Of a stretch of 11,410 nucleotides of DNA, positions 6,659 to 11,410 are shown in pieces (positions within the stretch are counted from its first letter, which is position 1; each line of letters begins with the position of its first letter). The notes below the pieces were generated by a model. That model worked only from the letters and a program-made list of their open reading frames with translations, did no database searches and had not been told where the DNA came from. This DNA comes from JANNAV01 sp031384695 (GTDB lineage Bacteria > Pseudomonadota > Alphaproteobacteria > Rhodobacterales > Rhodobacteraceae), in contig JANNAV010000206.1 in the NCBI GenBank assembly GCA_031384695.1, forward strand, positions 1-11,410. Direction: 5' to 3'. The translations under genes and the position numbers were made by a program.

Positions 6659-7980
6659 CCCGCCCCCCCGGCCTGATGATCTCGGCCCCCGCCTCGGGCA
6701 CCGGCAAAACCACGCTGATGCTGGGCCTTGCGCGCGCCCTGCGCGACCGTGGCCTGATCGTGCAACCCTTCAAAAGCGGCCCCGATTACATCGACCCCGC
6801 ATTTCACACCGCCGCCACCGGCCGCCCCTCCTATAACCTCGACAGCTGGTCGATGCCCGAAAGCCTGCTTGCCAGCCTCACCGCTACCCAAAACGCCGAT
6901 ATCATCCTCGCCGAAGGCTCGATGGGGCTTTATGACGGCGTGGCCGCCCCCGGCGCCTGCGGCAACGGCGCCAGCGCTGATATCGCGCGGTTGATGGGCT
7001 GGCCGGTGGTGCTGGTGGTCGATGTCTCGGGGCAGGCGCAAACCGCCGCCGCCGTGGCGCGCGGACATGTGGGGTTTCGCGCCGGGGTGAATATTGCAGG
7101 CGTGGTCCTGAACCGCGTCGCCTCGCCCCGCCACGAAGCCCTCGTCCGCACCGGCATGCTTGAGGCTGGCATCACCGTTTTCGGCGCACTCCCCCGCCAG
7201 TCCGCCATCGAAGTGCCCGAACGCCACCTCGGCCTTGTGCAGGCCTCCGAACACCCGGCGCTGGAGCGGCTGATCCTGCAGGCCGCCAGCCTTGTGGCCC
7301 AAAACCTCGATCTCGACGTCCTCATCGCCGCCGCCGCCTCCATCCCCCTCGCCAGCCCACCCGCCAAACCGATCCGTCCCCCTGGCCAGCGCATCGCCCT
7401 CGCCCAGGACGCCGCGTTCTCCTTCACCTACCCGCATCTCCTGCAAGCATGGTGTGCTGCGGGGGCCGAGGTTCTGCCCTTCTCGCCCCTCGCCGACGAA
7501 GGCCCCGCCGAAACCGCCGATACCTGCTGGCTGCCCGGCGGCTATCCCGAACTGCACGCCCCCGCCCTCGCCGCCGCCACCAATTTCCGCCACCAATTGC
7601 GCGCCTTCGCCGAAACCCGCCCGGTGCATGGCGAGTGTGGCGGCTATATGGCGATGGGGGCCGCCCTGATCGACAAGGACGGCGCAAGCCATCAGATGGC
7701 GGGCCTCTTGGGCCTCGTCACCTCCTATGCCAAACGCAAGATGCACCTCGGCTACCGGCTCGCCACCTTGCAGGCCCCGATCCCCGGCCACGCCCCCGGC
7801 ACCCGCCTGCGCGGCCATGAATTTCACTACTCCAGCATCATCGAGCAGCCCGACGCGCCGCTTGCCCATGTCGTCGATGCCACCGCCAGCCCGGTGCCCG
7901 AAACCGGCTCGCACCGCAGCTTTCCCGGCGGTGGCCACGCCACGGGCACCTTCTTTCACCTGATCGCCGAGGCCACATGA
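6655..7980 (+). CDS. cobB: CobB, hydrogenobyrinic acid a,c-diamide synthase
   Basis: Predicted 441-residue ATP- and glutamine-dependent amidase that amidates the a and c side chains of hydrogenobyrinic acid before cobalt insertion. The N-terminal half has a P-loop (A-S-G-T-G-K-T-T, K18) of the dethiobiotin-synthetase-like type, followed by 'PFKSGPDYIDPAFH', a CobB/CbiA hallmark, and 'EGSMGLYDG'. The C-terminal half is the CobB/CobQ-type glutamine amidotransferase domain, with 'WLPGGYPELHA' and the nucleophile Cys in G-E-C-G-G-Y (C328); a His in G-T-F-F-H near the end is the likely partner. Length matches the family (about 435 aa). The frame is open back to 6421, but the ATG in the ATGA overlap with cobM gives the normal N-terminus. 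Its stop overlaps the cobA start. Confidence 0.95.
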   Translation: MTRPPGLMISAPASGTGKTTLMLGLARALRDRGLIVQPFKSGPDYIDPAFHTAATGRPSYNLDSWSMPESLLASLTATQNADIILAEGSMGLYDGVAAPGACGNGASADIARLMGWPVVLVVDVSGQAQTAAAVARGHVGFRAGVNIAGVVLNRVASPRHEALVRTGMLEAGITVFGALPRQSAIEVPERHLGLVQASEHPALERLILQAASLVAQNLDLDVLIAAAASIPLASPPAKPIRPPGQRIALAQDAAFSFTYPHLLQAWCAAGAEVLPFSPLADEGPAETADTCWLPGGYPELHAPALAAATNFRHQLRAFAETRPVHGECGGYMAMGAALIDKDGASHQMAGLLGLVTSYAKRKMHLGYRLATLQAPIPGHAPGTRLRGHEFHYSSIIEQPDAPLAHVVDATASPVPETGSHRSFPGGGHATGTFFHLIAEAT

Positions 7981-8702
7981 CCGGTTTTGTCTCCTTCGTC
8001 TCCTCCGGCCCCGGTGATGCCGATCTGCTCACCGTCCGCGCGGTTTTGCGCCTGCAGGCCGCCGATGCGATCCTGTTCGATGACCTCGCCGCAGGCCCGA
8101 TTCTGGCGCTGGCAAGGCCGGGGGCCGATCTGGTGGGCGTGGGCAAAAGGGCAGGCCGCGCCTCGCCGAAACAAGATCACGTCAGCCGGTTGCTGGTGGA
8201 TTACGCCCGCACCGGCGCACGCGTGGTGCGCCTCAAATCCGGCGACGCAGGCATCTTCGGCCGGTTGGAAGAAGAAATCACCGCCCTCACCGCCGCCGCC
8301 ATCGGCTACGAGATCATCCCCGGCGTCCCCTCCGCCTGCGCCGCCGCCGCCGCTGCGGGCATCCCCCTCACCCGGCGCGGCCACGCCCAGAGGGTGCAGT
8401 TCATCACCGGCGCCGATACCTCGGGCGATCTGCCCCCCGGCCTGAACATCGCGGCATTGGCTGACCCGCAGGCCACCACCGTGGTGTTCATGGGCAAGCG
8501 AACGTTTCCCGCGCTGGCCGCCGCCCTGATCGCGGCGGGCTTGCCGCCCGACACGCCCGCACTGCTGGCGGAATCCGTCAGCCAGCCCGACCAGCACCTG
8601 CACCGCATGACCATCGCCAGCCTCGCGGCCCACCTGCACACCGATCCCGGCCGCAAACCCGCCCTCATCCTTTATGGCCCCCTCGCCGTGGCCCCCAAAT
8701 GA
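7977..8702 (+). CDS. cobA: CobA, uroporphyrinogen-III C-methyltransferase
   Basis: Predicted 241-residue SUMT, adding methyls at C2 and C7 of uroporphyrinogen III to make precorrin-2, the branch point from haem towards B12. Motifs: 'SSGPGDADLLTVRA' at the N-terminus, 'VGVGKRAGR', 'RLKSGDAGIFGRLEEE' (the SUMT G-D-x-x-x-F-G-R block), 'IIPGVPSACAAAAAAGIPLTRR' and 'TVVFMGKRT'. There is no attached CysG-type dehydrogenase/ferrochelatase domain, so it is the stand-alone form. It is somewhat shorter than the P. denitrificans enzyme (280 aa). The start is the ATGA overlap with cobB, and its stop overlaps the DUF1636 gene in the same way. Confidence 0.93.
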   Translation: MTGFVSFVSSGPGDADLLTVRAVLRLQAADAILFDDLAAGPILALARPGADLVGVGKRAGRASPKQDHVSRLLVDYARTGARVVRLKSGDAGIFGRLEEEITALTAAAIGYEIIPGVPSACAAAAAAGIPLTRRGHAQRVQFITGADTSGDLPPGLNIAALADPQATTVVFMGKRTFPALAAALIAAGLPPDTPALLAESVSQPDQHLHRMTIASLAAHLHTDPGRKPALILYGPLAVAPK

Positions 8703-9016
8703 AAATCACCCTCTGCACCAGTTGCGCGCTGGGCCAGACCGACTTTGCCACCCCCTTCCGCCTGGCCCTCACCGCCGCCAGAATCGCCGCCGATGTGGCG
8801 GAAACCGAATGCATGTCCGCCTGCACCCGCCCCTCCGCAATAGCCTTCCGAAGCCCTGGCAAAACCGCTTATCTGTTCGGCGATCTGACCAAGGCCGACC
8901 TTCCCGACCTTATAACCTTCGCCCAAGCCTACGCAGCCTCGCCTGATGGCACCCTCCCCGACACCCGCCCTCTAGGTGTCCTGCGCCACAAAGCCATCGC
9001 CCGCATCCCCGCCTGA
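8699..9016 (+). CDS. DUF1636 family protein, putative metal/Fe-S binding
   Basis: A 105-residue protein matching the DUF1636 family, often found in B12 clusters of alphaproteobacteria. It shows 'ITLCTSCALG' at the N-terminus, 'ECMSACTRPSAIAF' in the middle, 'KTAYLFGDL' and a closing 'KAIARIPA'. Four cysteines form C6-x2-C9 and C38-x3-C42, an arrangement suggesting a metal site or a thioredoxin-like 2Fe-2S ferredoxin fold; this is inference. Its role is not known. Translational coupling to cobA (ATGA at 8699-8702) and its place as the last gene of the upstream run suggest an accessory role in corrin synthesis, such as electron transfer or metal handling. No clear terminator follows it. Confidence 0.82.
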   Translation: MKITLCTSCALGQTDFATPFRLALTAARIAADVAETECMSACTRPSAIAFRSPGKTAYLFGDLTKADLPDLITFAQAYAASPDGTLPDTRPLGVLRHKAIARIPA

Positions 9017-9164
9017 CCTTCCCATCTGCTGCCCTTGCGCGATTTGCCCGACCCACCGGATTGCCGCGCACCGCCACGCAACACTTGTCGCCAAACGTCG
9101 CAAACCGCCCGCGAACGGCGCAAATGCGGCTTGACCTGCCGCGCCCCATGATGACTAGTAAAAG
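9017..9164 (+). other. Non-coding spacer between the DUF1636 gene and the riboswitch
   Basis: No gene is supported here. I see no GC-rich hairpin followed by a T run that would end the upstream transcript, so read-through into the riboswitch cannot be excluded. The 3' part holds the tentative promoter described separately. Together with the riboswitch and its leader, this is the only stretch longer than 300 bases without a gene. Confidence 0.6.
9131..9161 (+). promoter_or_regulatory. Tentative sigma-70-like promoter for the riboswitch-cbtBA-cobF transcript
   Basis: TTGACC (9131-9136) is a good -35 element, five of six matches to TTGACA. The -10 is weak: TAGTAA at 9156-9161 with a 19-base spacer, or ACTAGT at 9154-9159 with a 17-base spacer. 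Transcription from it would begin just at or before the riboswitch P1 stem, the expected position. Alphaproteobacterial promoters often have poor -10 elements, but this is only a candidate. Confidence 0.4.
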
Positions 9165-9360
9165 GGCATGGTGTCCGAACACACGCAAAGCGTACGGACT
9201 GAAATGGGAATGGGAAAAGGGCGAACCCGCACAGGCGCCCGAAACCCCAACCGCCCCCGCGACTGTAAGCGGCGAGCGGCCTTCCAATGTGCCACTGATC
9301 CCGAAGTCGGGGTTGGGAAGGCGGAAGGCAGGCTTTGACCCGCGAGTCAGGAGACCTGCC
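9165..9360 (+). promoter_or_regulatory. Cobalamin riboswitch (AdoCbl/B12 aptamer)
   Basis: Conserved B12-aptamer pieces occur in order: GGGAA (9206-9210), the G-C-G-A-C-U-G-U-A-A-G-C stretch around 9259-9270, the B12 box GCCACTG (9291-9297), GGGAAGGC (9315-9322), and AGTCAGGAGACCTGCC (9345-9360). P1 can form between GGCA(U)GGU (9165-9172) and ACCUGCC (9354-9360) with one bulged U. It sits in front of cbtB-cbtA-cobF on the same strand, so cobalt uptake and CobF should be reduced when B12 is plentiful. No T-rich terminator is seen before the start codon, so control is probably at translation initiation. Confidence 0.95.
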
Positions 9361-9376
9361 GTGCAAAGAAGCATGC

Positions 9377-9403
9377 TGCCGTCGGGTGTGACGGCAAGGA
9401 GAG
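9377..9403 (+). promoter_or_regulatory. Expression-platform hairpin abutting the cbtB ribosome binding site
   Basis: TGCCGTC (9377-9383) and GACGGCA (9390-9396) form a perfect 7-bp stem with a 6-base loop. The last stem base, A9396, is the first base of the Shine-Dalgarno AAGGAGAG (9396-9403). The hairpin could therefore hinder ribosome access in a B12-dependent way. The sequence CTGCCGT occurs twice, at 9356-9362 (running through the 3' strand of P1) and at 9376-9382, so ACGGCA (9391-9396) has two competing partners. Confidence 0.65.
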
Positions 9404-9407
9404 AATG

Positions 9408-9590
9408 ATGCAGACCCAGACCGTTGCCCAGACCCAGACCGCCACCACCATCTCGACCGCCCTCATCTCGGCGCTGTTCGTGGCCGCCCTCGGCGCGTCG
9501 CTGCTGTTTGTCGCAGGCCACGCCCAATCCGCCGCCTTGCATGACGCAGCCCATGACGTGCGCCACGCCACCGGCTTTCCCTGCCACTAA
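9408..9590 (+). CDS. cbtB: CbtB, small cobalt transporter subunit (predicted)
   Basis: A 60-residue protein with a polar N-terminus, one membrane segment (about residues 15-36) and a His-rich tail. It matches the CbtB family: G-H-A-Q-S, then H45, H49 and H53 at four-residue spacing, ending F-P-C-H. The regular His spacing would line one face of a helix and suggests cobalt binding. CbtB and CbtA are predicted inner-membrane cobalt transporters recognised by B12 riboswitch control; the mechanism is not established. Two ATGs lie in tandem (9405 and 9408). The second is preferred because it sits six bases from GGAG (9398-9401); the first adds one Met. It is followed after seven bases by cbtA. Confidence 0.88.
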   Translation: MQTQTVAQTQTATTISTALISALFVAALGASLLFVAGHAQSAALHDAAHDVRHATGFPCH

Positions 9591-9597
9591 GCATTCC

Positions 9598-10371
9598 ATG
9601 ATCCAAAAAATGCTGACCAGCGCCTTGTTCGCTGGCAGTGCGGCGGGGCTGCTTGCAGCCACGTTGCACTTCGTATTCATCCAGCAGAACATCCTTCTGG
9701 CCGAACAATATGAAACCGGCGCCACTGTGCATTTCGCGGGTAGCGCTCCCGATGCGGCCATGGCCACCCACAGCGACGTTCCCGACGCTGTAACCGGAGC
9801 AACCGTACACGACCATTCCACCCATGATCACGGCGCAGAACCCTCGGCCTTCACCCGCAACGCCCTGACGGCCCTCTTTTCCGGCGTGGTCTATATCGCC
9901 TACGCGCTGCTGCTGACGGCAGGCTTTGGCGTTGCCGCCAGCTTTGGCAAGACCATCACCGCGCGCGAGGGTATCTTGTGGGGCATCGCGGGCTTTGCCG
10001 CGTTTCAGCTTGCCCCCGCCATGGGCCTCGCCCCCGAACTGCCGGGCACCGTTGCGGCCGAACTTGCCGCCCGCCAGATCTGGTGGACGGGCACCGTCGC
10101 CGCCACCGCCACCGGCCTTGCCCTGCTTGGCTATGGGCGCAGCCGCGCCAGCTTTGTCATAGCCCTTGCCCTGATCGCCGCCCCCCACCTGATCGGCGCG
10201 CCCGAACTTGCGGGGTTCAGCGGCGTTGCCCCCCCCGAACTCGCCGCCACCTTCTCGGCAAGGGTGCTGGGCGTGGCCTTCACCGTCTGGGCCAGCCTCG
10301 GCTGGCTTGCAGGGCATATCTGGCAGGGTAACAAATGGCCGGGTGATCGCCAACCGGGCAAAGCCGCCTGA
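9598..10371 (+). CDS. cbtA: CbtA, cobalt transporter subunit (predicted)
   Basis: A 257-residue membrane protein of the CbtA family. Hydrophobic segments suggest about six helices: roughly residues 6-28, 90-115, 122-140, 160-180, 182-200 and 218-240. Between the first two lies a loop with H58, H71, H73, H76 and H78 (H-D-H-S-T-H-D-H), a likely metal-collecting site. 'FQLAPAMGLAPELPG' and 'AAPHLIGAPE' are family features. It is expected to import cobalt with CbtB across the inner membrane. The ATG at 9598 is chosen because it gives a normal first helix; the frame is open further upstream within cbtB. I see no strong Shine-Dalgarno before it, so translation may depend on cbtB. It is under the upstream B12 riboswitch. 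Confidence 0.87.
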   Translation: MIQKMLTSALFAGSAAGLLAATLHFVFIQQNILLAEQYETGATVHFAGSAPDAAMATHSDVPDAVTGATVHDHSTHDHGAEPSAFTRNALTALFSGVVYIAYALLLTAGFGVAASFGKTITAREGILWGIAGFAAFQLAPAMGLAPELPGTVAAELAARQIWWTGTVAATATGLALLGYGRSRASFVIALALIAAPHLIGAPELAGFSGVAPPELAATFSARVLGVAFTVWASLGWLAGHIWQGNKWPGDRQPGKAA

Positions 10372-10375
10372 AACC

Positions 10376-10404
10376 GCCCGCCGCGCAGCCCTTGCGCGGC
10401 GGGC
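10376..10404 (+). repeat. Perfect 11-bp inverted repeat between cbtA and cobF
   Basis: GCCCGCCGCGC (10376-10386) and GCGCGGCGGGC (10394-10404) are exact reverse complements around a 7-base loop. The stem is all G/C, begins five bases after the cbtA stop and lies in the only gap between cbtA and cobF. No T run follows, so it is not a typical intrinsic terminator. It could be an mRNA-stabilising or attenuating hairpin that sets the ratio of CbtBA to CobF. Confidence 0.8.
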
Positions 10405-10406
10405 CA

Positions 10407-10418
10407 CCCCCGGGGGAA
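10407..10418 (+). promoter_or_regulatory. CCCCCGGGGG palindrome containing the probable cobF ribosome binding site
   Basis: CCCCCGGGGG (10407-10416) is followed by AA; the only purine-rich stretch suitably placed before the cobF ATG (10424) is GGGGGAA (10412-10418). As DNA the palindrome is perfect; as RNA it could pair between molecules, or the C run could mask the G run when other bases make room. It is a weak Shine-Dalgarno. Confidence 0.4.
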
Positions 10419-10423
10419 CCGCA

Positions 10424-11203
10424 ATGACCCACCTGCTTCTTGTCGGCATCGGCACCGGCAACCCAGAACACATCACCCTGCAGGCGATCCGTGCCCTCAA
10501 CTCGGCCGATCTGATCCTGATCCCGCGCAAGGGCGCTGAGAAGGCCGATCTCGCAGACCTGCGCCGCACCATCTGCGCCGCAGTGCTTACCAACCCCGCC
10601 ACCCGAATCGCCGAGTTCGATCTGCCCCGGCGAGATGCCGAAACCCCCGATTACCTGCAAGGGGTCGAGGCCTGGCACGACGCCATCGCTACCACTTGGG
10701 CCTGCACCATCGACGCCGAACCCGGCCCGAAATCCCGCGTGGCCCTGCTGGTCTGGGGCGACCCCTCGCTTTACGACAGCACCCTGCGCATTGCCGAACG
10801 CCTTGGCCAAAGCCGCGCCCTCACCACCGAGGTGATCCCCGGCATCACCGCGCTGCAAGCGCTGACGGCGGCGCACCGCATCCCGGTCAACACCCTCGGC
10901 GCGCCCTTCCTCGTCACCACCGGCCGCCAGTTGCGCGATCACGGCTGGCCCGAAGGCACCGAGACAATCGCCGTCATGCTCGACGGCACCTGCGCTTTCC
11001 AAAGCCTTGATCCCGCAGGCATCACCATCTGGTGGGGCGCCTATGTCGGCATGGCCGAAGAGATCACTGTGGCGGGCGACCTCAAAACCCTTGCCCCGCA
11101 GATCATCCGGCGCCGCGCCGAGGCGCGCGCCGCCCACGGCTGGATCATGGATATCTACATCCTGCGCCGCTCGCAGCCGCCCGAAACCGCTCAGCCCAGC
11201 TGA
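10424..11203 (+). CDS. cobF: CobF, precorrin-6A synthase (deacetylating)
   Basis: Predicted 259-residue SAM-dependent enzyme that removes the extruded acetyl group from precorrin-5 and methylates C1 to give precorrin-6A, a step specific to the aerobic pathway. It shows 'LLVGIGTGNPEHITLQAI' at the N-terminus, 'LILIPRKG' typical of CobF, 'LLVWGDPSLYDSTLRI', 'VIPGITALQALTAAHRIPVN' and C-terminal 'WWGAYVGMAEE'. Length equals known CobF (about 261 aa). The ATG at 10424 starts at the conserved fold; upstream codons in the same frame overlap cbtA and are not homologous. It lies apart from the other ring genes, behind cbtBA under the B12 riboswitch. Its 3' end overlaps a convergent gene by 13 bases. 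Confidence 0.94.
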   Translation: MTHLLLVGIGTGNPEHITLQAIRALNSADLILIPRKGAEKADLADLRRTICAAVLTNPATRIAEFDLPRRDAETPDYLQGVEAWHDAIATTWACTIDAEPGPKSRVALLVWGDPSLYDSTLRIAERLGQSRALTTEVIPGITALQALTAAHRIPVNTLGAPFLVTTGRQLRDHGWPEGTETIAVMLDGTCAFQSLDPAGITIWWGAYVGMAEEITVAGDLKTLAPQIIRRRAEARAAHGWIMDIYILRRSQPPETAQPS

Positions 11204-11410
11204 AAATCATCCACCGTCAACCCGGCGACACCCATCAGGAAAATGTTCAACTCCGGCGCAAGGTCGGCATCACCATTGATGTAGATCGTCGTGCCACCCA
11301 CGCCGCTGACCCAGCGCACCTGATTGATCGCCGTAAAAGCCGCCGCCCCGATCAGCGTCACCTCCGCCAGCGTGCTTTCCACCAGCCGGATCAGATCACC
11401 CGCCTCGAAA
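11191..11410 (-). CDS. C-terminus of an RTX/serralysin-like secreted protein (partial)
   Basis: The minus-strand frame is open to the window edge, giving the last 72 residues; the true start lies beyond. The sequence (F-E-A-G-D-L-I-R-L-V-E-S-T, then G-G-T-T-I-Y-I-N-G-D-A-D, then F-L-M-G-V-A-G-L-T-V-D-D-F-Q-L-G at the stop) resembles the C-terminal region of hemolysin-type calcium-binding and serralysin-like proteins. These end in a beta-rich block closing with L-T-x-x-D-F-x-L, which acts as the type I secretion signal. No nonapeptide repeat is visible in the part present, so the protein's activity is unknown. It is not expected to be related to B12. It converges on cobF with a 13-base overlap and no clear shared terminator. 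Confidence 0.72.
   Translation of the reverse strand, partial: FEAGDLIRLVESTLAEVTLIGAAAFTAINQVRWVSGVGGTTIYINGDADLAPELNIFLMGVAGLTVDDFQLG

Noticed and set aside
6607..7959. A 450-codon minus-strand open frame opposite cobB
   Set aside because: Composition is Gly/Ala/His rich with no motif, and it mirrors cobB, whose P-loop and amidotransferase motifs are unmistakable. Antisense frames are often open at this GC content.
9061..9408. A 115-codon plus-strand open frame covering the riboswitch
   Set aside because: The conserved B12 aptamer elements explain the sequence; the peptide has no family resemblance and no good ribosome binding site.
8910..9821. A 303-codon minus-strand open frame across the DUF1636-cbtB gap and cbtA
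   Set aside because: It runs opposite the riboswitch and two recognised genes and shows no recognisable domain; best explained as a chance frame.
10376..10404. The cbtA-cobF hairpin as a classical rho-independent terminator
   Set aside because: The stem is strong, but it is followed by CACCCCC and no T run, so it does not fit the standard form.
1..11410. CRISPR array, tRNA or rRNA genes, insertion sequence, or phage genes
   Set aside because: I saw no regularly spaced repeats, cloverleaf or rRNA-like sequence, transposase motif or terminal repeats. Nearly all the window is accounted for by recognised cob and cbt genes.

Overview
The window is almost entirely a cobalamin (vitamin B12) biosynthesis locus of the oxygen-dependent (aerobic, late cobalt insertion) type. 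The DNA is very GC-rich and top-strand C-rich. Gene content (cobG, cobF, cobN, cobK, cobE, cbtBA, DUF1636) and gene order resemble alphaproteobacteria, most likely Rhodobacterales/Paracoccaceae. The assignment is from gene content and memory of such clusters, not from a search.

Layout. 1-297: the 3' end of cobN (cobaltochelatase large subunit). 294-3552: cobG, cobH, cobI and cobJ, tightly packed with overlapping or abutting ends. 3528-4274: cobK on the opposite strand, filling the gap between cobJ and cobL, overlapping cobJ's 3' end and sharing a CATG with the cobL start. 4273-9016: cobL, a cobE-like gene, cobM, cobB, cobA and a DUF1636 gene, every junction an ATGA stop/start overlap. 9017-9404: a non-coding gap with a clear cobalamin riboswitch (about 9165-9360) and a hairpin beside the ribosome binding site of the next gene. 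9408-11203: a second unit, cbtB-cbtA-cobF. Beyond it, converging on cobF, is the C-terminal end of an RTX/serralysin-like secreted protein on the minus strand.

How the genes work together. CobA makes precorrin-2 from uroporphyrinogen III. CobI, CobG, CobJ, CobM, CobF, CobK, CobL and CobH then carry the ring to hydrogenobyrinic acid. CobB amidates it to the a,c-diamide, and CobN (with CobS and CobT, not in the window) inserts cobalt. CbtA/CbtB are predicted cobalt uptake proteins, placed with cobF under the B12 riboswitch. All ring-building steps from uroporphyrinogen III to the a,c-diamide are present.

The most striking anomaly is in cobM. An in-frame TGA (6422-6424) interrupts an otherwise intact and conserved reading frame, at a place where I recall proteobacterial CobM having Cys just before the P-V-A-V-V motif. 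Both gene junctions and the whole downstream reading frame are intact. The options are a recent nonsense mutation, a sequencing error, stop-codon readthrough, stop/restart at a GTG one codon later, or selenocysteine recoding. Other items of interest are the inverted cobK with its shared start palindrome, a strand-wide C bias that ignores cobK's orientation, the repeated P1-strand sequence in the riboswitch expression platform, and a perfect 11-bp hairpin between cbtA and cobF.
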